Assembly: GCA_020722405.1 (NCBI GenBank)
Contig: DYKW01000037.1
Coordinates: 1 to 12,215, forward strand
DNA: 12,215 bases
Reading direction: 5' to 3'
Source of the DNA: Anaerolinea thermophila
GTDB taxonomy: Bacteria > Chloroflexota > Anaerolineae > Anaerolineales > DRKV01
Shown: one piece after another, positions 1 through 7,563 of the stretch
Layout: the number at the start of each line of letters is the position of its first letter
How positions within the stretch are numbered: the first letter of the stretch is position 1
The notes under the pieces: generated by a model
What the model saw: the letters and a program-made list of their open reading frames with translations, nothing else
What the model was told of the DNA's origin: nothing
The model's database searches: none
Position numbers and translations under genes: made by a program

Positions 1-2
1 AA

Positions 3-87
3 CTTATCCTACCAGATTTTCAGTGATCAGTCTATTTTGGCGAAACTAAAGAAAATACACCACCAGACATAAAAATCTATTTTCAGA
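3..87. repeat. Two copies of a CTACCAGA...TTTTCAG motif before the DUF2905 gene
   Basis: Positions 10-23 read CTACCAGATTTTCAG-like sequence. Positions 61-87 carry a longer form in which about 12 bases (CATAAAAATCTA) lie between CACCAGA and TTTTCAG. The long form recurs inverted at 4932-4958 with 25 of 27 bases identical. The 14 bases at 3-16 recur exactly at 5675-5688. The long form contains a short dyad, AAAAT-CT-ATTTT. This may be an operator or a dispersed repeat; the sequence alone does not decide. Confidence 0.55.
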
Positions 88-123
88 TCAGATACGTGTA
101 ATGGTTATGTTTGGAGAGAGAAA

Positions 124-366
124 ATGAACCTTAGCCCCATGTACTCCTTCGGGAAAATCCTACTCTCTTTCGGCGTTTTGCTCATTCTGGGCGGTGGACT
201 GTTGATGTTGTTATCTCGTTTCAACCTGCCGTTTGGCCGTCTGCCGGGCGATATACGCATCGAAAGGGAAAATTTCACCTGTATTTTTCCCCTGGCTTCT
301 TCGATACTCATTTCAGTGTTGCTGACGTTGTTGCTCAATCTGGCGCTGCGCTTTTGGCGGCGCTAA
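124..366 (+). CDS. DUF2905 family small membrane protein
   Basis: This 80-residue protein has two hydrophobic segments, about residues 8-31 and 55-76. They are separated by a short polar loop with the family hallmark FGRLPGDIRIERENF (about residues 37-51). A hydrophobic second helix ending in Arg-Arg follows. The length is close to the usual 65-80 residues of DUF2905. The ATG at 124 follows a good purine-rich ribosome site, GGAGAGAG at 113-120. The family's function is unknown. From memory, it often sits near ruvB and queA, and queA is indeed the next gene here. The 208-base, repeat-filled gap makes tight co-transcription with queA uncertain. The family call is firm; any role beyond an inner-membrane location is not known. 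Confidence 0.88.
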   Translation: MNLSPMYSFGKILLSFGVLLILGGGLLMLLSRFNLPFGRLPGDIRIERENFTCIFPLASSILISVLLTLLLNLALRFWRR

Positions 367-427
367 TCAAATTCTTGGGGCAATCCCAAAATCTCAATGC
401 AATCCCCATTCTGGGGACTTAGCCGCG

Positions 428-539
428 AAGACGCAAAGGCGGGCGTCAGCATTTTGCATTCTGCATTTTGCATTCAGCGCCTCACCCGATTACCCGACTA
501 CCTGACTAAACGACTAAACGACTACCTGACTACCTAGAC
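428..539. repeat. Tandem micro-repeats between the DUF2905 gene and queA
   Basis: Three patches fill this gap. At 428-441 is AAGACGCAAAGGCG, which recurs with 12 of 14 bases identical at 10226-10239. At 451-478 there are two copies of a 14-base unit, ATTTTGCATTCTGC then ATTTTGCATTCAGC. At 484-539 there are seven consecutive octamers of consensus A(CC/AA)(C/T)GACT, the first and last imperfect. No spacer-repeat structure and no ORF of interest is present. The array ends about 35 bases before the chosen queA start. Confidence 0.8.
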
Positions 540-574
540 CCTAAGTTATCGAGATGATCCTTGCCCCAAGATTT

Positions 575-1597
575 ATGAAAACTTCCGATTTCGATTACTT
601 TTTGCCCCAAGAGTGCATTGCTCAACACCCTGCGGAGCCGCGTGACGCGGCGCGCTTGTTGGTGCTCTCCCGCGACGACGGTCGAATAGCCCATCGTCGC
701 TTTTCGGAGATTGGAGATTACCTGCGCGCTGGCGATGTATTGGTGTTGAACCAGACGCGTGTCATTCCCGCACGTTTGTATGCTCGCAAAATTCCCACCG
801 GTGGCAAGGTCGAGTTGTTGTTGCTGCGGCGAGAGGATGCCCTGACCTGGGAAGTGATGGTGGGGGGCAAGCACGTTGTTACCGGCAGGCGTTTGCAAGT
901 AGTGGATGGACCGGTGGCGGAAGTGATTGCCGTATTGGAAGGCGCACGCCGTCGAGTGCGCTTTAATGAACCTGTAGAAGCGCATTTTTCGCAGGCCGGG
1001 CACGTTCCGTTGCCGCCTTATATCACCGCCCCGCTGGATGACCCTGAACGCTATCAGACCGTGTACGCCCGCTTGCCGGGCTCGGTGGCGGCACCTACTG
1101 CCGGGTTGCACTTTACGCCGCAACTTCTGGAACGTTTACGAGCAAAAGGTGTGGAGACGGCTTTTGTGACGTTACACGTTGGCTTGGATACGTTTGCACC
1201 GGTGACCGAAGATGTACCCACGGAGCACGAAATCCACACGGAGTGGTGTCAGATGTCCCCTGAGAGTGCGGCCCGCATCAATGCCGCCCGGCGCAATGGT
1301 GGACGCATCATCGCGGTAGGTACGACCAGTGTGCGCACGCTGGAAAGCGCTGCCCGGCAGGCCGCGCCGGGGGATGTCGTGGCGCCTTTCGAAGGCGCGA
1401 CAGATTTGTTCATTTTGCCGGAGTACACGTTCAAGGCCGTGGATATGATGATTACGAATTTCCACCTGCCGAAATCCACTTTGTTGATGTTGGTCAGTGC
1501 CTTTGCCGGGCGTGAACGCATTTTAGAAACGTACAAACTTGCCATTCAAGCGGAGTATCGCTTTTACTCGTTTGGCGATGCGATGTTGATCCTGTAA
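575..1597 (+). CDS. queA: S-adenosylmethionine:tRNA ribosyltransferase-isomerase (QueA)
   Basis: QueA transfers and isomerises the ribosyl group of S-adenosylmethionine onto 7-aminomethyl-7-deazaguanine (preQ1) at the tRNA wobble base. The product is epoxyqueuosine, in the cytoplasmic queuosine pathway. The 340-residue product is full length for the family and carries its conserved blocks in order: LNQTRVIPARL (58-68), GHVPLPPYI (142-150), PGSVAAPTAGLHF (168-180), LHVGLDTFAPV (200-210), GTTSVRTLES (249-258), TNFHLPKSTL (294-303) and YRFYSFGDAM (328-337). An ATG at 554 would add seven residues (MILAPRF). I chose 575 because MKTSDFDY is the typical QueA N-terminus. Neither start has a clear Shine-Dalgarno site. 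The gene ends 61 bases from the convergent HD-GYP gene, and I see no clear terminator between them. Confidence 0.96.
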   Translation: MKTSDFDYFLPQECIAQHPAEPRDAARLLVLSRDDGRIAHRRFSEIGDYLRAGDVLVLNQTRVIPARLYARKIPTGGKVELLLLRREDALTWEVMVGGKHVVTGRRLQVVDGPVAEVIAVLEGARRRVRFNEPVEAHFSQAGHVPLPPYITAPLDDPERYQTVYARLPGSVAAPTAGLHFTPQLLERLRAKGVETAFVTLHVGLDTFAPVTEDVPTEHEIHTEWCQMSPESAARINAARRNGGRIIAVGTTSVRTLESAARQAAPGDVVAPFEGATDLFILPEYTFKAVDMMITNFHLPKSTLLMLVSAFAGRERILETYKLAIQAEYRFYSFGDAMLIL

Positions 1598-1658
1598 CTG
1601 GATGCTGGTGTTTTTTCGCTTGACTGCCATTGGCTTTCGCCGGATGCCATCTTGTAAT

Positions 1659-4600
1659 TCAGGCCGCAAACCCTTGCTTTAGCACCTTTTTGAATGCTGC
1701 AACTACTTGTGGGTCGAAATGAGAGCCGGTACAACGCTCGATTTCTTCCATGGCTTCCTGGTGTGTGCGCCCTTTGCGGTATACACGTTCATCGGTGATT
1801 GCGCTATAAGAATCCACCACCGCCAGAATACGCGCCCCCAGAGGAATCTCTTCACCTTTGAATCCGTGTGGATAGCCGCTGCCATCGAATTTTTCCTGAT
1901 GAGCGCGCACGATGGGGACAACCCTGGAGAGCCGCCGTACCGGTGAGATAATTTCTGCACCGATATCCGGATGTCGGCGCATAATTTCCCATTCACCGTC
2001 ATCGAGAGAATCCGGTTTGAGTAGAATGTGATCTGGAACACCGATTTTGCCGATATCGTGCAGTAGCGCGGCCCATTCGATGGCCTGAATTTCATCTGTA
2101 CTGCAATTCAATTCGCGCGCAATGGCACTGGCCATGACAGCCAGGCGTTGGCTATGGTCGGCAGTGTAGGAATCGCGGGCATCCATCGCACGTGCCAGTG
2201 CCAATACAGTTTGTAGATAGGATGTTTCTAATTCGTTGTACAGACGTGCATTCTCTAGGGCTAACGCGGTTTGATGAGCAAAGGCCGAAGCCAATTGGAT
2301 GGATTGTTGGTTGTAAAAGCCGGGCTCTTGTTTGTCGAGATTTAACCAACCGATGGCCTTTTCCTTTACTATCAGCGGAACACCCATCCAACAGCGAGCG
2401 TATTCCGTGCCGGGAATTTTCAGCCAGCCATCGTGCAAATGGGTATCGTTAATCAGTATGGGTTGTTGTTCTTCCAATAGCGTGCGGATGTGTGGTTGGG
2501 ATGTGATCTCTGGGGGAATAGAAAGATAGACGTCCTCTAAATATCCGCTTTGGGCCACGATTTGGGGAGTATCTTCTTCGGTCTCCAGCATGACAATCGA
2601 GGCGCCATCGTAGGGAAGCACGCGACGTAGCAGGGCGAGACTGTTGTGTAGCACGGTTTCCAGGTTGAGCGAGGCTGTCAATGCCGCGCTAACTTCCTGC
2701 AGTGTCTCGGCCTGCTGGCGCTGTTGCCGTTCTGCAATGAATAACCGCAATCGCATGAGTGCCGTGCCCAAATTGTCAGCCAGGGTAATGAGCAAACGCT
2801 CGTCGTTCTCATCGAAGGCATCCAGTTCGGTGTTTTCAGCATTCAGTACACCAAGGATTTCCAGCCCACTTTTAATGGATACGCAAATCTCGCTTTTGGA
2901 TTCTGAATTTAGGTTGATGTAATGTGCATCAATCTCTACGTTGCCAGAGCGGTAGGTTTTGCCGTTTTGGGCTACATAACCTGTAATGCCTTGCCCTAGC
3001 GGAATGGAGACATTTTCCAGGGTTGGTTTTGTCTGTCCAGCGTTATAAGAACACCGGATGGTTAAGGCACGCGCCTGGTGGTCAATAAGGAGCACCGAGA
3101 CGTCATCGTTGTAAAAGGCCTCTCCAACGATCGTGATGAATTGTTGCAGCATAGTTTCCTCGTTAAGTGCCTGAGCGGTTGCTGCACTTACGCGTTGCAA
3201 GGTCGATAATTCTTCTAACTGACGTTGTGTGGTTTTGAGCAACTGTATTCTGCCCAATGCCAGCGAAATTTGCTGCACGGCCTGTTCGGCTAATGAGCGT
3301 TCTTCAATCTCGATGGGGTGTTCCTGGTAAAAAGCAAGCATTACCGCCCCCAATCGTCGTTGACCTGCCAGCATAGGGATTGCAAAAATACTGTGGATTT
3401 TGGTATTGAATATCCAGCGCGGGTTTATTAGCGCACTTTCCTGAATATTTTCGATGAATACCGAACGACCAATTTCTAATACGTGTTCTGTGACTGTCCC
3501 TGTACTATTCTGAATTTGCAAGCGGGGATAAATCTCCTCCATATCCCCATAGGCGACCATGGGGACAGGGACTTGTTTTTGTTCATCCCATAAGGAAACA
3601 TAGCACGCATTTGCCCCTAACCACGCACTTAATTCTCGGGCTAGATGAAAAAGCGTTTCCCTCATAGGTGTGTTGCTGAGCGCTGTCGTGGTGATTTCGT
3701 TGAGTATGCGTAAAGATGCCTCTCGTTCGCGTAGGCGCTGTTCGTTCTCCTGACGTTGAATTGCGCTGCCGAGCATATCCGCAATGGTTTGCAGGCTTTC
3801 GATATCGCGCTGACGCCAGATTCTTGCATGTTGGCAGTCTTGTATCATGAGAAATCCCCACCAATGCTCTCCAACGAAAATTGGCAGTATGCTCAGACTC
3901 TGTATGCGCCTTTGCAGTAAGAAGGGTTGCTCCTGGATGGGGAAGGCTGAAATGTCCCCATACAACGCAATACGTTGGGAAAGGATATGCTGCCAGCGTT
4001 GCAATCCCATGCTTTTATAGGTGAGAATAGTGTTTTCACACGTTTCATCAACTCCAGGGGCATTTGGGGCATGCCAATGAAATGCCCGAGTTGCAGATTC
4101 TGGCAAAGTACCAAAAGAAGTTGGTACATTGCGGAACACACACACCCGTGTAGCGCGCAGCCGCATACCCAAGTAGGCCAACAGGGATGGCATTTCATTT
4201 TCCCAGGTCGTTGTACTCAGTAAATGGCTGGCGATGTGCCGGGTGCCATCTAGCAACCCCTCGTGTTCTTCGAAGCGCCTTTCCTCCTCGGTTCGCTCGC
4301 TAACGTCCTGGATATAAGCCAACAATAAATTTTGTGCATCGGTATCGTAAGCATGAAGGATAATCTCTGCCCGGAAGGCCGTGCCGCGCACAGATTGCAT
4401 GGATGTGTGCAACGTAACGCTGCCCAATGTTAGTTCTGTCTCTAATACCTCTCGATAAATATTGACATGTTGGTTGGGGAAAAAGACATGAATATTACGT
4501 TCTCGTAGTTCTTCCAGGGGGCAACCGAATAATTGACAAACCGCCGGGTTGCCGTCCAGGATGCGTCCATCCCTCGTCAGCACCAGGATGGCTTGTGGCG

Positions 4601-4697
4601 CGTGGAGAAAGGCTGCCGCATAAAAATCAGGATTTGTCTTGGGCGGCAATTTGTGGGTTTGTATAGAAATTTGTCGGCGGGAAAAAGGAAATTCCAT
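1659..4697 (-). CDS. PAS / four-GAF / HD-GYP signalling protein, probable c-di-GMP phosphodiesterase
   Basis: The 1012-residue protein has no membrane segment or signal peptide, so it is probably cytosolic. An N-terminal PAS domain spans about 24-137. Four GAF-like sensor regions follow at about 150-315, 335-485, 500-655 and 665-820, joined by helical, coiled-coil-like linkers (for example 315-335, 485-500, 650-670). The C-terminal HD-GYP domain spans about 825-1008. Its metal and active-site residues are visible: H848, H880-D881 with GKIGVPD, H909, H933, D938-GSGYP and D962. The usual HHE triad reads HQE (933-935), so one histidine position is Gln. HD-GYP enzymes hydrolyse cyclic di-GMP, or cGAMP in some clades; activity here is inferred. 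The GAF regions are divergent and their ligands cannot be read from the sequence. The ATG at 4697 lacks a Shine-Dalgarno site, but no nearby alternative is better. The gene stands alone. Confidence 0.9.
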   Translation of the reverse strand: MEFPFSRRQISIQTHKLPPKTNPDFYAAAFLHAPQAILVLTRDGRILDGNPAVCQLFGCPLEELRERNIHVFFPNQHVNIYREVLETELTLGSVTLHTSMQSVRGTAFRAEIILHAYDTDAQNLLLAYIQDVSERTEEERRFEEHEGLLDGTRHIASHLLSTTTWENEMPSLLAYLGMRLRATRVCVFRNVPTSFGTLPESATRAFHWHAPNAPGVDETCENTILTYKSMGLQRWQHILSQRIALYGDISAFPIQEQPFLLQRRIQSLSILPIFVGEHWWGFLMIQDCQHARIWRQRDIESLQTIADMLGSAIQRQENEQRLREREASLRILNEITTTALSNTPMRETLFHLARELSAWLGANACYVSLWDEQKQVPVPMVAYGDMEEIYPRLQIQNSTGTVTEHVLEIGRSVFIENIQESALINPRWIFNTKIHSIFAIPMLAGQRRLGAVMLAFYQEHPIEIEERSLAEQAVQQISLALGRIQLLKTTQRQLEELSTLQRVSAATAQALNEETMLQQFITIVGEAFYNDDVSVLLIDHQARALTIRCSYNAGQTKPTLENVSIPLGQGITGYVAQNGKTYRSGNVEIDAHYINLNSESKSEICVSIKSGLEILGVLNAENTELDAFDENDERLLITLADNLGTALMRLRLFIAERQQRQQAETLQEVSAALTASLNLETVLHNSLALLRRVLPYDGASIVMLETEEDTPQIVAQSGYLEDVYLSIPPEITSQPHIRTLLEEQQPILINDTHLHDGWLKIPGTEYARCWMGVPLIVKEKAIGWLNLDKQEPGFYNQQSIQLASAFAHQTALALENARLYNELETSYLQTVLALARAMDARDSYTADHSQRLAVMASAIARELNCSTDEIQAIEWAALLHDIGKIGVPDHILLKPDSLDDGEWEIMRRHPDIGAEIISPVRRLSRVVPIVRAHQEKFDGSGYPHGFKGEEIPLGARILAVVDSYSAITDERVYRKGRTHQEAMEEIERCTGSHFDPQVVAAFKKVLKQGFAA

Positions 4698-4722
4698 ATA
4701 TGTTTGTTTGCGAGTAACACCA

Positions 4723-4858
4723 CAGCGCGGCTGGCGCTGCTCAAACCGGAAGAAACGCTAGTGCCTGTCATTGCGAACGAAGCGCAACGGAGTGTGGCAA
4801 TCTCCTATATCGTCGAGGAGAGCGCTTCGACGTCGCAGAGCGACGCCTCGCGATGACA
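4723..4858. repeat. Composite repeat island upstream of the HD-GYP gene
   Basis: The first part, about 4723-4760, reads ACAGCGCGGCTGGCGCTG followed by a GGAAGAAACG segment. It resembles 7711-7749. The second part, 4766-4858, is a 93-base element bounded by inverted ends TGTCATTGCGA (4766-4776) and TCGCGATGACA (4848-4858), which match at 10 of 11 positions. Inside it is the GAACGAAGCG...CAATCTC string typical of bacterial REP/MITE-like repeats. No protein is encoded. It lies within about 160 bases of the HD-GYP start and could carry or disturb that gene's promoter. Confidence 0.7.
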
Positions 4859-4931
4859 CGGGTAAGTCCCTTAAGTAGTTGCTCAAAACGATACAAGGTT
4901 ATGCTGGATTTGTACTTCGCACAATTGCATA

Positions 4932-4958
4932 TCTGAAAATAGATTTTCATGTCTGGTA
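4932..4958 (-). repeat. Inverted copy of the 61-87 repeat, with a TGAAAAT-AG-ATTTTCA dyad
   Basis: Read on the minus strand, this 27-base element matches 61-87 at 25 positions. On the plus strand it contains the perfect dyad TGAAAATAGATTTTCA (4934-4949), which is operator-like in form. It lies just beyond the stop codon of the 181-residue minus-strand gene. Confidence 0.65.
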
Positions 4959-4972
4959 GTGAAAATTATTTT

Positions 4973-5518
4973 TCATGGCGATTTCTCTGTGGAATAGGCT
5001 GCTATGAAAATATTCGAACGGCGGACAACGGCTACTTGGGTGTGTAATGCCTTGTGTTTGCTGCTTGCTATGGAGGTAATAGTTGCATCGTACACCGGTA
5101 AGTAAGGTTCCTTGGCGGCATCCAGCATTTGAGTGATATTGGAGTGGGTAGAAATGCGCATCTTCCCGTCCATACGGAAGAAGCCCATCAGCACTGTAAC
5201 GGGCTCCATTTTGCGGTTTGCTTCCTCGGTGTCGTAGTCGTAAGGTTCCTGGGTGGGTGGCATGGGGTGGATGCCCAGTATGTCTGCAGTGGAGATGTGA
5301 AACACCGGAAAAGCCATGGGCTGCGATGCTCCAGACATCAAAACTTTGGCTTGATACAACACAACATAGGTTGGGCACATGGGCGTACGCAACAACTTTA
5401 GAAAGCGGATAGTCTTTTTGGTAATGGCTTCTCCCCAGGCAATATATTGCGCGCTGTAAATCATCAATGGGAAGACCTCATCATCGGGGCCTAGTTGGTA
5501 GAGTTTCTCATTTGTCAT
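4973..5518 (-). CDS. Unrecognised 181-residue protein with two similar halves
   Basis: I do not recognise a named family with confidence. The protein is soluble: no signal peptide and no convincing membrane helix. It appears to hold two related modules, about residues 17-83 and 106-173. P17/P106, G29/G118, L43/L132 and P49/P138 align without gaps. With one gap, LYQA (54-57) aligns with VYDA (142-145). A linker rich in Pro, Glu and Asp (84-105) joins them. The second half resembles what I recall of small DUF6812-type domains, but that is a weak memory match. The ATG at 5518 is preferred over a GTG at 5623, which would add 35 residues. The ATG has GAGG a few bases upstream and a TACAAT box at 5549-5544, so a start at 5623 would lie upstream of that promoter. 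The gene is AT-richer than its neighbours, stands alone, and is flanked by copies of the CTACCAGA motif. Confidence 0.72.
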   Translation of the reverse strand: MTNEKLYQLGPDDEVFPLMIYSAQYIAWGEAITKKTIRFLKLLRTPMCPTYVVLYQAKVLMSGASQPMAFPVFHISTADILGIHPMPPTQEPYDYDTEEANRKMEPVTVLMGFFRMDGKMRISTHSNITQMLDAAKEPYLPVYDATITSIASSKHKALHTQVAVVRRSNIFIAAYSTEKSP

Positions 5519-5543
5519 TCCTGCCTCACTTGTGAAATCATAG

Positions 5544-5549
5544 ATTGTA
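5544..5549 (-). promoter_or_regulatory. Candidate -10 box (TACAAT) for the 181-residue gene
   Basis: On the minus strand TACAAT matches the sigma-70 consensus at five of six positions and lies about 26 bases before the ATG at 5518. A -35 element 16-18 bases upstream is poor (TTTCTT). This is a guess based on position and one good hexamer. Confidence 0.35.
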
Positions 5550-5674
5550 GGGCTAAAACCTTTCCCAAGAAAGAGGGCCAAGTGTGCTCTGTGTAGATGT
5601 ATTCTCTTTATCTGCACAGGCACCCATATCTTAAACCGCTGACTTTTGTAACGCGAAATTCATGTTAGCGCATC

Positions 5675-5704
5675 CTTATCCTACCAGAAATTTTGCGATA
5701 GAAT
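5675..5704 (+). promoter_or_regulatory. Candidate promoter for the nucleoside phosphorylase gene, overlapping a CTACCAGA motif
   Basis: TAGAAT at 5699-5704 matches the -10 consensus at five of six positions. TTATCC, 17 bases upstream, is a weak -35 (three of six). The -35 and part of the spacer are the same 14 bases found at 3-16. If this is the promoter, the leader to the ATG at 5857 is about 145 bases. I see no recognisable riboswitch or terminator in the rest of the 5519-5856 gap. Confidence 0.3.
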
Positions 5705-5856
5705 GGCACTAATCCTGAAAAAAGACACAAATCGTGTGTGATGGGTTAGGTAAAAACATACCACCCGACCCTGAAGCGGCAAGTACGACGTGTGATTGCT
5801 GGCCGCTGACGCCTGACTGCCGAGCACTTAACTCATTATTACGAAAAGGAAAAAAT

Positions 5857-7164
5857 ATGCGAGCCGTAGATATCATCATCAAGAAGCGCGATGGACACGA
5901 ACTCAGCCGTGAAGAGATAACATTCTTTATCGAAGGTTACACACGTGGCGAAATCCCCGATTACCAGGCCGCGGCCTGGGCAATGGCCGTTTTACTGCGT
6001 GGAATGACGCCTCGCGAAACCACCGATTTAACCCTGGCAATGGCTGCTTCTGGCGAAACGCTTGACCTCTCAGGTGTGGTTCCCATTGCCGTAGACAAGC
6101 ATTCCACCGGCGGCGTAGGCGATAAAACCAGCCTGGTGGTCGAACCGGTGGTGGCTGCTTGTGGATTGGCCGTCGGCAAGATGTCCGGGTGCGGTCTTGG
6201 CTTTACCGGTGGCACATTGGATAAACTTGAATCCATCCCCGGCTACCGTACTAATTTGAGCACAGCCGAGTTCCTGCGCCAACTTAAAGAAACCGGCCTG
6301 GTGCTCACCGGACAGTCTGCCGACCTGGCGCCCGCCGATGGCAAACTGTATGCTTTGCGGGATGTTACCGGCACGGTGCAATCCATCCCCCTGATTGCCT
6401 CCTCTATCATGAGCAAAAAAATCGCTGCCGGAGCACAGGCCATCGTGCTGGATGTGAAAGTTGGGCTGGGCGCCTTTATGCAAACGCTGCCCGAAGCCCG
6501 CCAATTGGCCGAGTTGATGGTGCAGATTGCCAATCTGGCCGGGCGTAAGGCGGTAGCGTTGCTTTCCGACATGAACCAACCCTTGGGGCAGGCGGTTGGC
6601 AATGCGCTCGAAGTGCGCGAGGCCATCGATACCTTGCACGGCAACGGCCCAGAAGATTTCGAAGAACACTGCCTTATTGTAGCCGCACAGATGTTGCTGC
6701 TGGGTGGCAAGGCCAAAACTCCGGAAGCAGCCCGCACGATGGCCGAGCAGGCGCTTGCGGATGGCCGCGCCTGGCAAAAATTCCGCACCCTGGTTTCCGC
6801 CCAGGGCGGTGACCTGACCTACATCGATGAGCCGGAGCGCTTGCCGCGTGCCGCCATTATCGAGCCGTTACCTGCCCCGCGGGATGGCTACCTCGCCCGT
6901 ATACATGCCCGCATGGTGGGGGAGACGGCCATGATCCTGGGGGCTGGACGCGCCAAAAAGGGCGATCCGATAGACCATGCTGTCGGCATTGAGGTACATC
7001 ATAAAGTTGGCGATTACCTTTCTGCCGATGAACCGGTTTTCACCATTCACGCTGCCGATGCAGAGCGTCTTGCAGAAGCCCGTCGGCGATTGTCAACCGC
7101 CCTGGCCTGGAGCGATGACCCCGTTGAACCCTTACCGTTGTTCTACGGACAGCCGATTCGTTAA
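5857..7164 (+). CDS. pdp: Pyrimidine-nucleoside / thymidine phosphorylase
   Basis: The enzyme cleaves thymidine and/or uridine with phosphate to the free base and (deoxy)ribose 1-phosphate in cytosolic pyrimidine salvage. The 435-residue product is full length. An alpha N-terminal domain is followed by the phosphate-binding KHSTGGVGDK (81-90), the signature region 108-125, and the base-binding residues R168, S183 and K187 in LYALRDV...ASSIMSKK. These match known PyNP numbering exactly. The C-terminal PYNP_C domain (about 340-425) includes GAGRAKKGDPID (362-373). The family signature SGRGLGHTGGT reads SGCGLGFTGGT here, so R112 is Cys and H116 is Phe. I chose ATG 5857 because AAGGA lies at 5846-5850 and the family N-terminus MRAVDIIIKKRDG starts there. 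A TTG at 5734 would add 41 atypical residues. PyNP versus strict thymidine phosphorylase cannot be settled from sequence, so the symbol is tentative. Confidence 0.94.
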   Translation: MRAVDIIIKKRDGHELSREEITFFIEGYTRGEIPDYQAAAWAMAVLLRGMTPRETTDLTLAMAASGETLDLSGVVPIAVDKHSTGGVGDKTSLVVEPVVAACGLAVGKMSGCGLGFTGGTLDKLESIPGYRTNLSTAEFLRQLKETGLVLTGQSADLAPADGKLYALRDVTGTVQSIPLIASSIMSKKIAAGAQAIVLDVKVGLGAFMQTLPEARQLAELMVQIANLAGRKAVALLSDMNQPLGQAVGNALEVREAIDTLHGNGPEDFEEHCLIVAAQMLLLGGKAKTPEAARTMAEQALADGRAWQKFRTLVSAQGGDLTYIDEPERLPRAAIIEPLPAPRDGYLARIHARMVGETAMILGAGRAKKGDPIDHAVGIEVHHKVGDYLSADEPVFTIHAADAERLAEARRRLSTALAWSDDPVEPLPLFYGQPIR

Positions 7165-7212
7165 CCGATAAATTTCAGGTGACGCGGCTCCCAGGGATAT
7201 CCGCCTCCCAAT

Positions 7213-7509
7213 TTATTCCTGCTCTTTGGGAGTCTCCTCGGGTTCAGACGCCCCCTCAGGTGGCGCGGCACCCTGAGGTTCTAACTCCCCTTTCGGGTTG
7301 TCGGTTTCCCCGCGCCGCACCCAAAAAGATTGCAACGCGTCCAAATCACCATCCCGACTCAAAACAGTTACCCTGTCCCCTGCTTCCAGGCGGGTATTAC
7401 CATGTGGCAGGATGGTTTCTCCATCACGGTTCAGATGGGTAATCAAGAAAGTTTCCGGTAGGTGCAGTTCTTGTAATGTTTTTCCCACAAATGGGGAGGC
7501 ATGGTTCAG
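7213..7509 (-). pseudogene. Truncated RCK_C (TrkA-C) domain, remnant of a ClC- or Trk-type protein
   Basis: An open frame on the minus strand encodes about 60 residues of an RCK_C domain: SPFVGKTLQEL, then ETILPHGNTRLEAGDRVTVL. A Pro/Glu-rich tail of about 36 residues ends at the TAA at 7213-7215. RCK_C domains usually form the regulatory C-terminus of ion transporters and bind small ligands. The same pattern (IPHGNT, AGDR) occurs at the end of the intact ClC gene at 8188-10209. Upstream of about 7509 the frame runs into a G/C palindrome and repeat sequence. The ORF could formally start near 7614, but its first 25 or so residues are translated repeat. No transporter body is present. I read this as the surviving 3' end of a lost paralogue. 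A small free-standing RCK_C protein is possible but less likely. Confidence 0.62.
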
Positions 7510-7563
7510 AAATCTGTAAACACTTAAAATCAATTGATGTGTTTTCGCCCATCCCCCCTTTAT

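Noticed and set aside
484..539. A possible CRISPR array
   Set aside because: The units are 8 bases long and directly adjacent, with no spacers. This is a short tandem repeat.
530..1123. 197-residue frame on the minus strand
   Set aside because: It is antisense to queA and has no family-like motifs, whereas queA is complete and conserved.
1598..1658. Bidirectional terminator between queA and the HD-GYP gene
   Set aside because: Only very short dyads such as GCCATTGGC are visible, with no stable stem followed by a T-tract.
4947..5378. 143-residue minus-strand frame overlapping the 181-residue gene
   Set aside because: It lacks a ribosome site and is Cys/His/Ser-rich without pattern. The alternative frame has a good start site and a repeated fold-like pattern.
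6070..6777. 235-residue frame on the minus strand
   Set aside because: It lies wholly inside the nucleoside phosphorylase gene on the other strand. Its composition looks like a codon-bias shadow.
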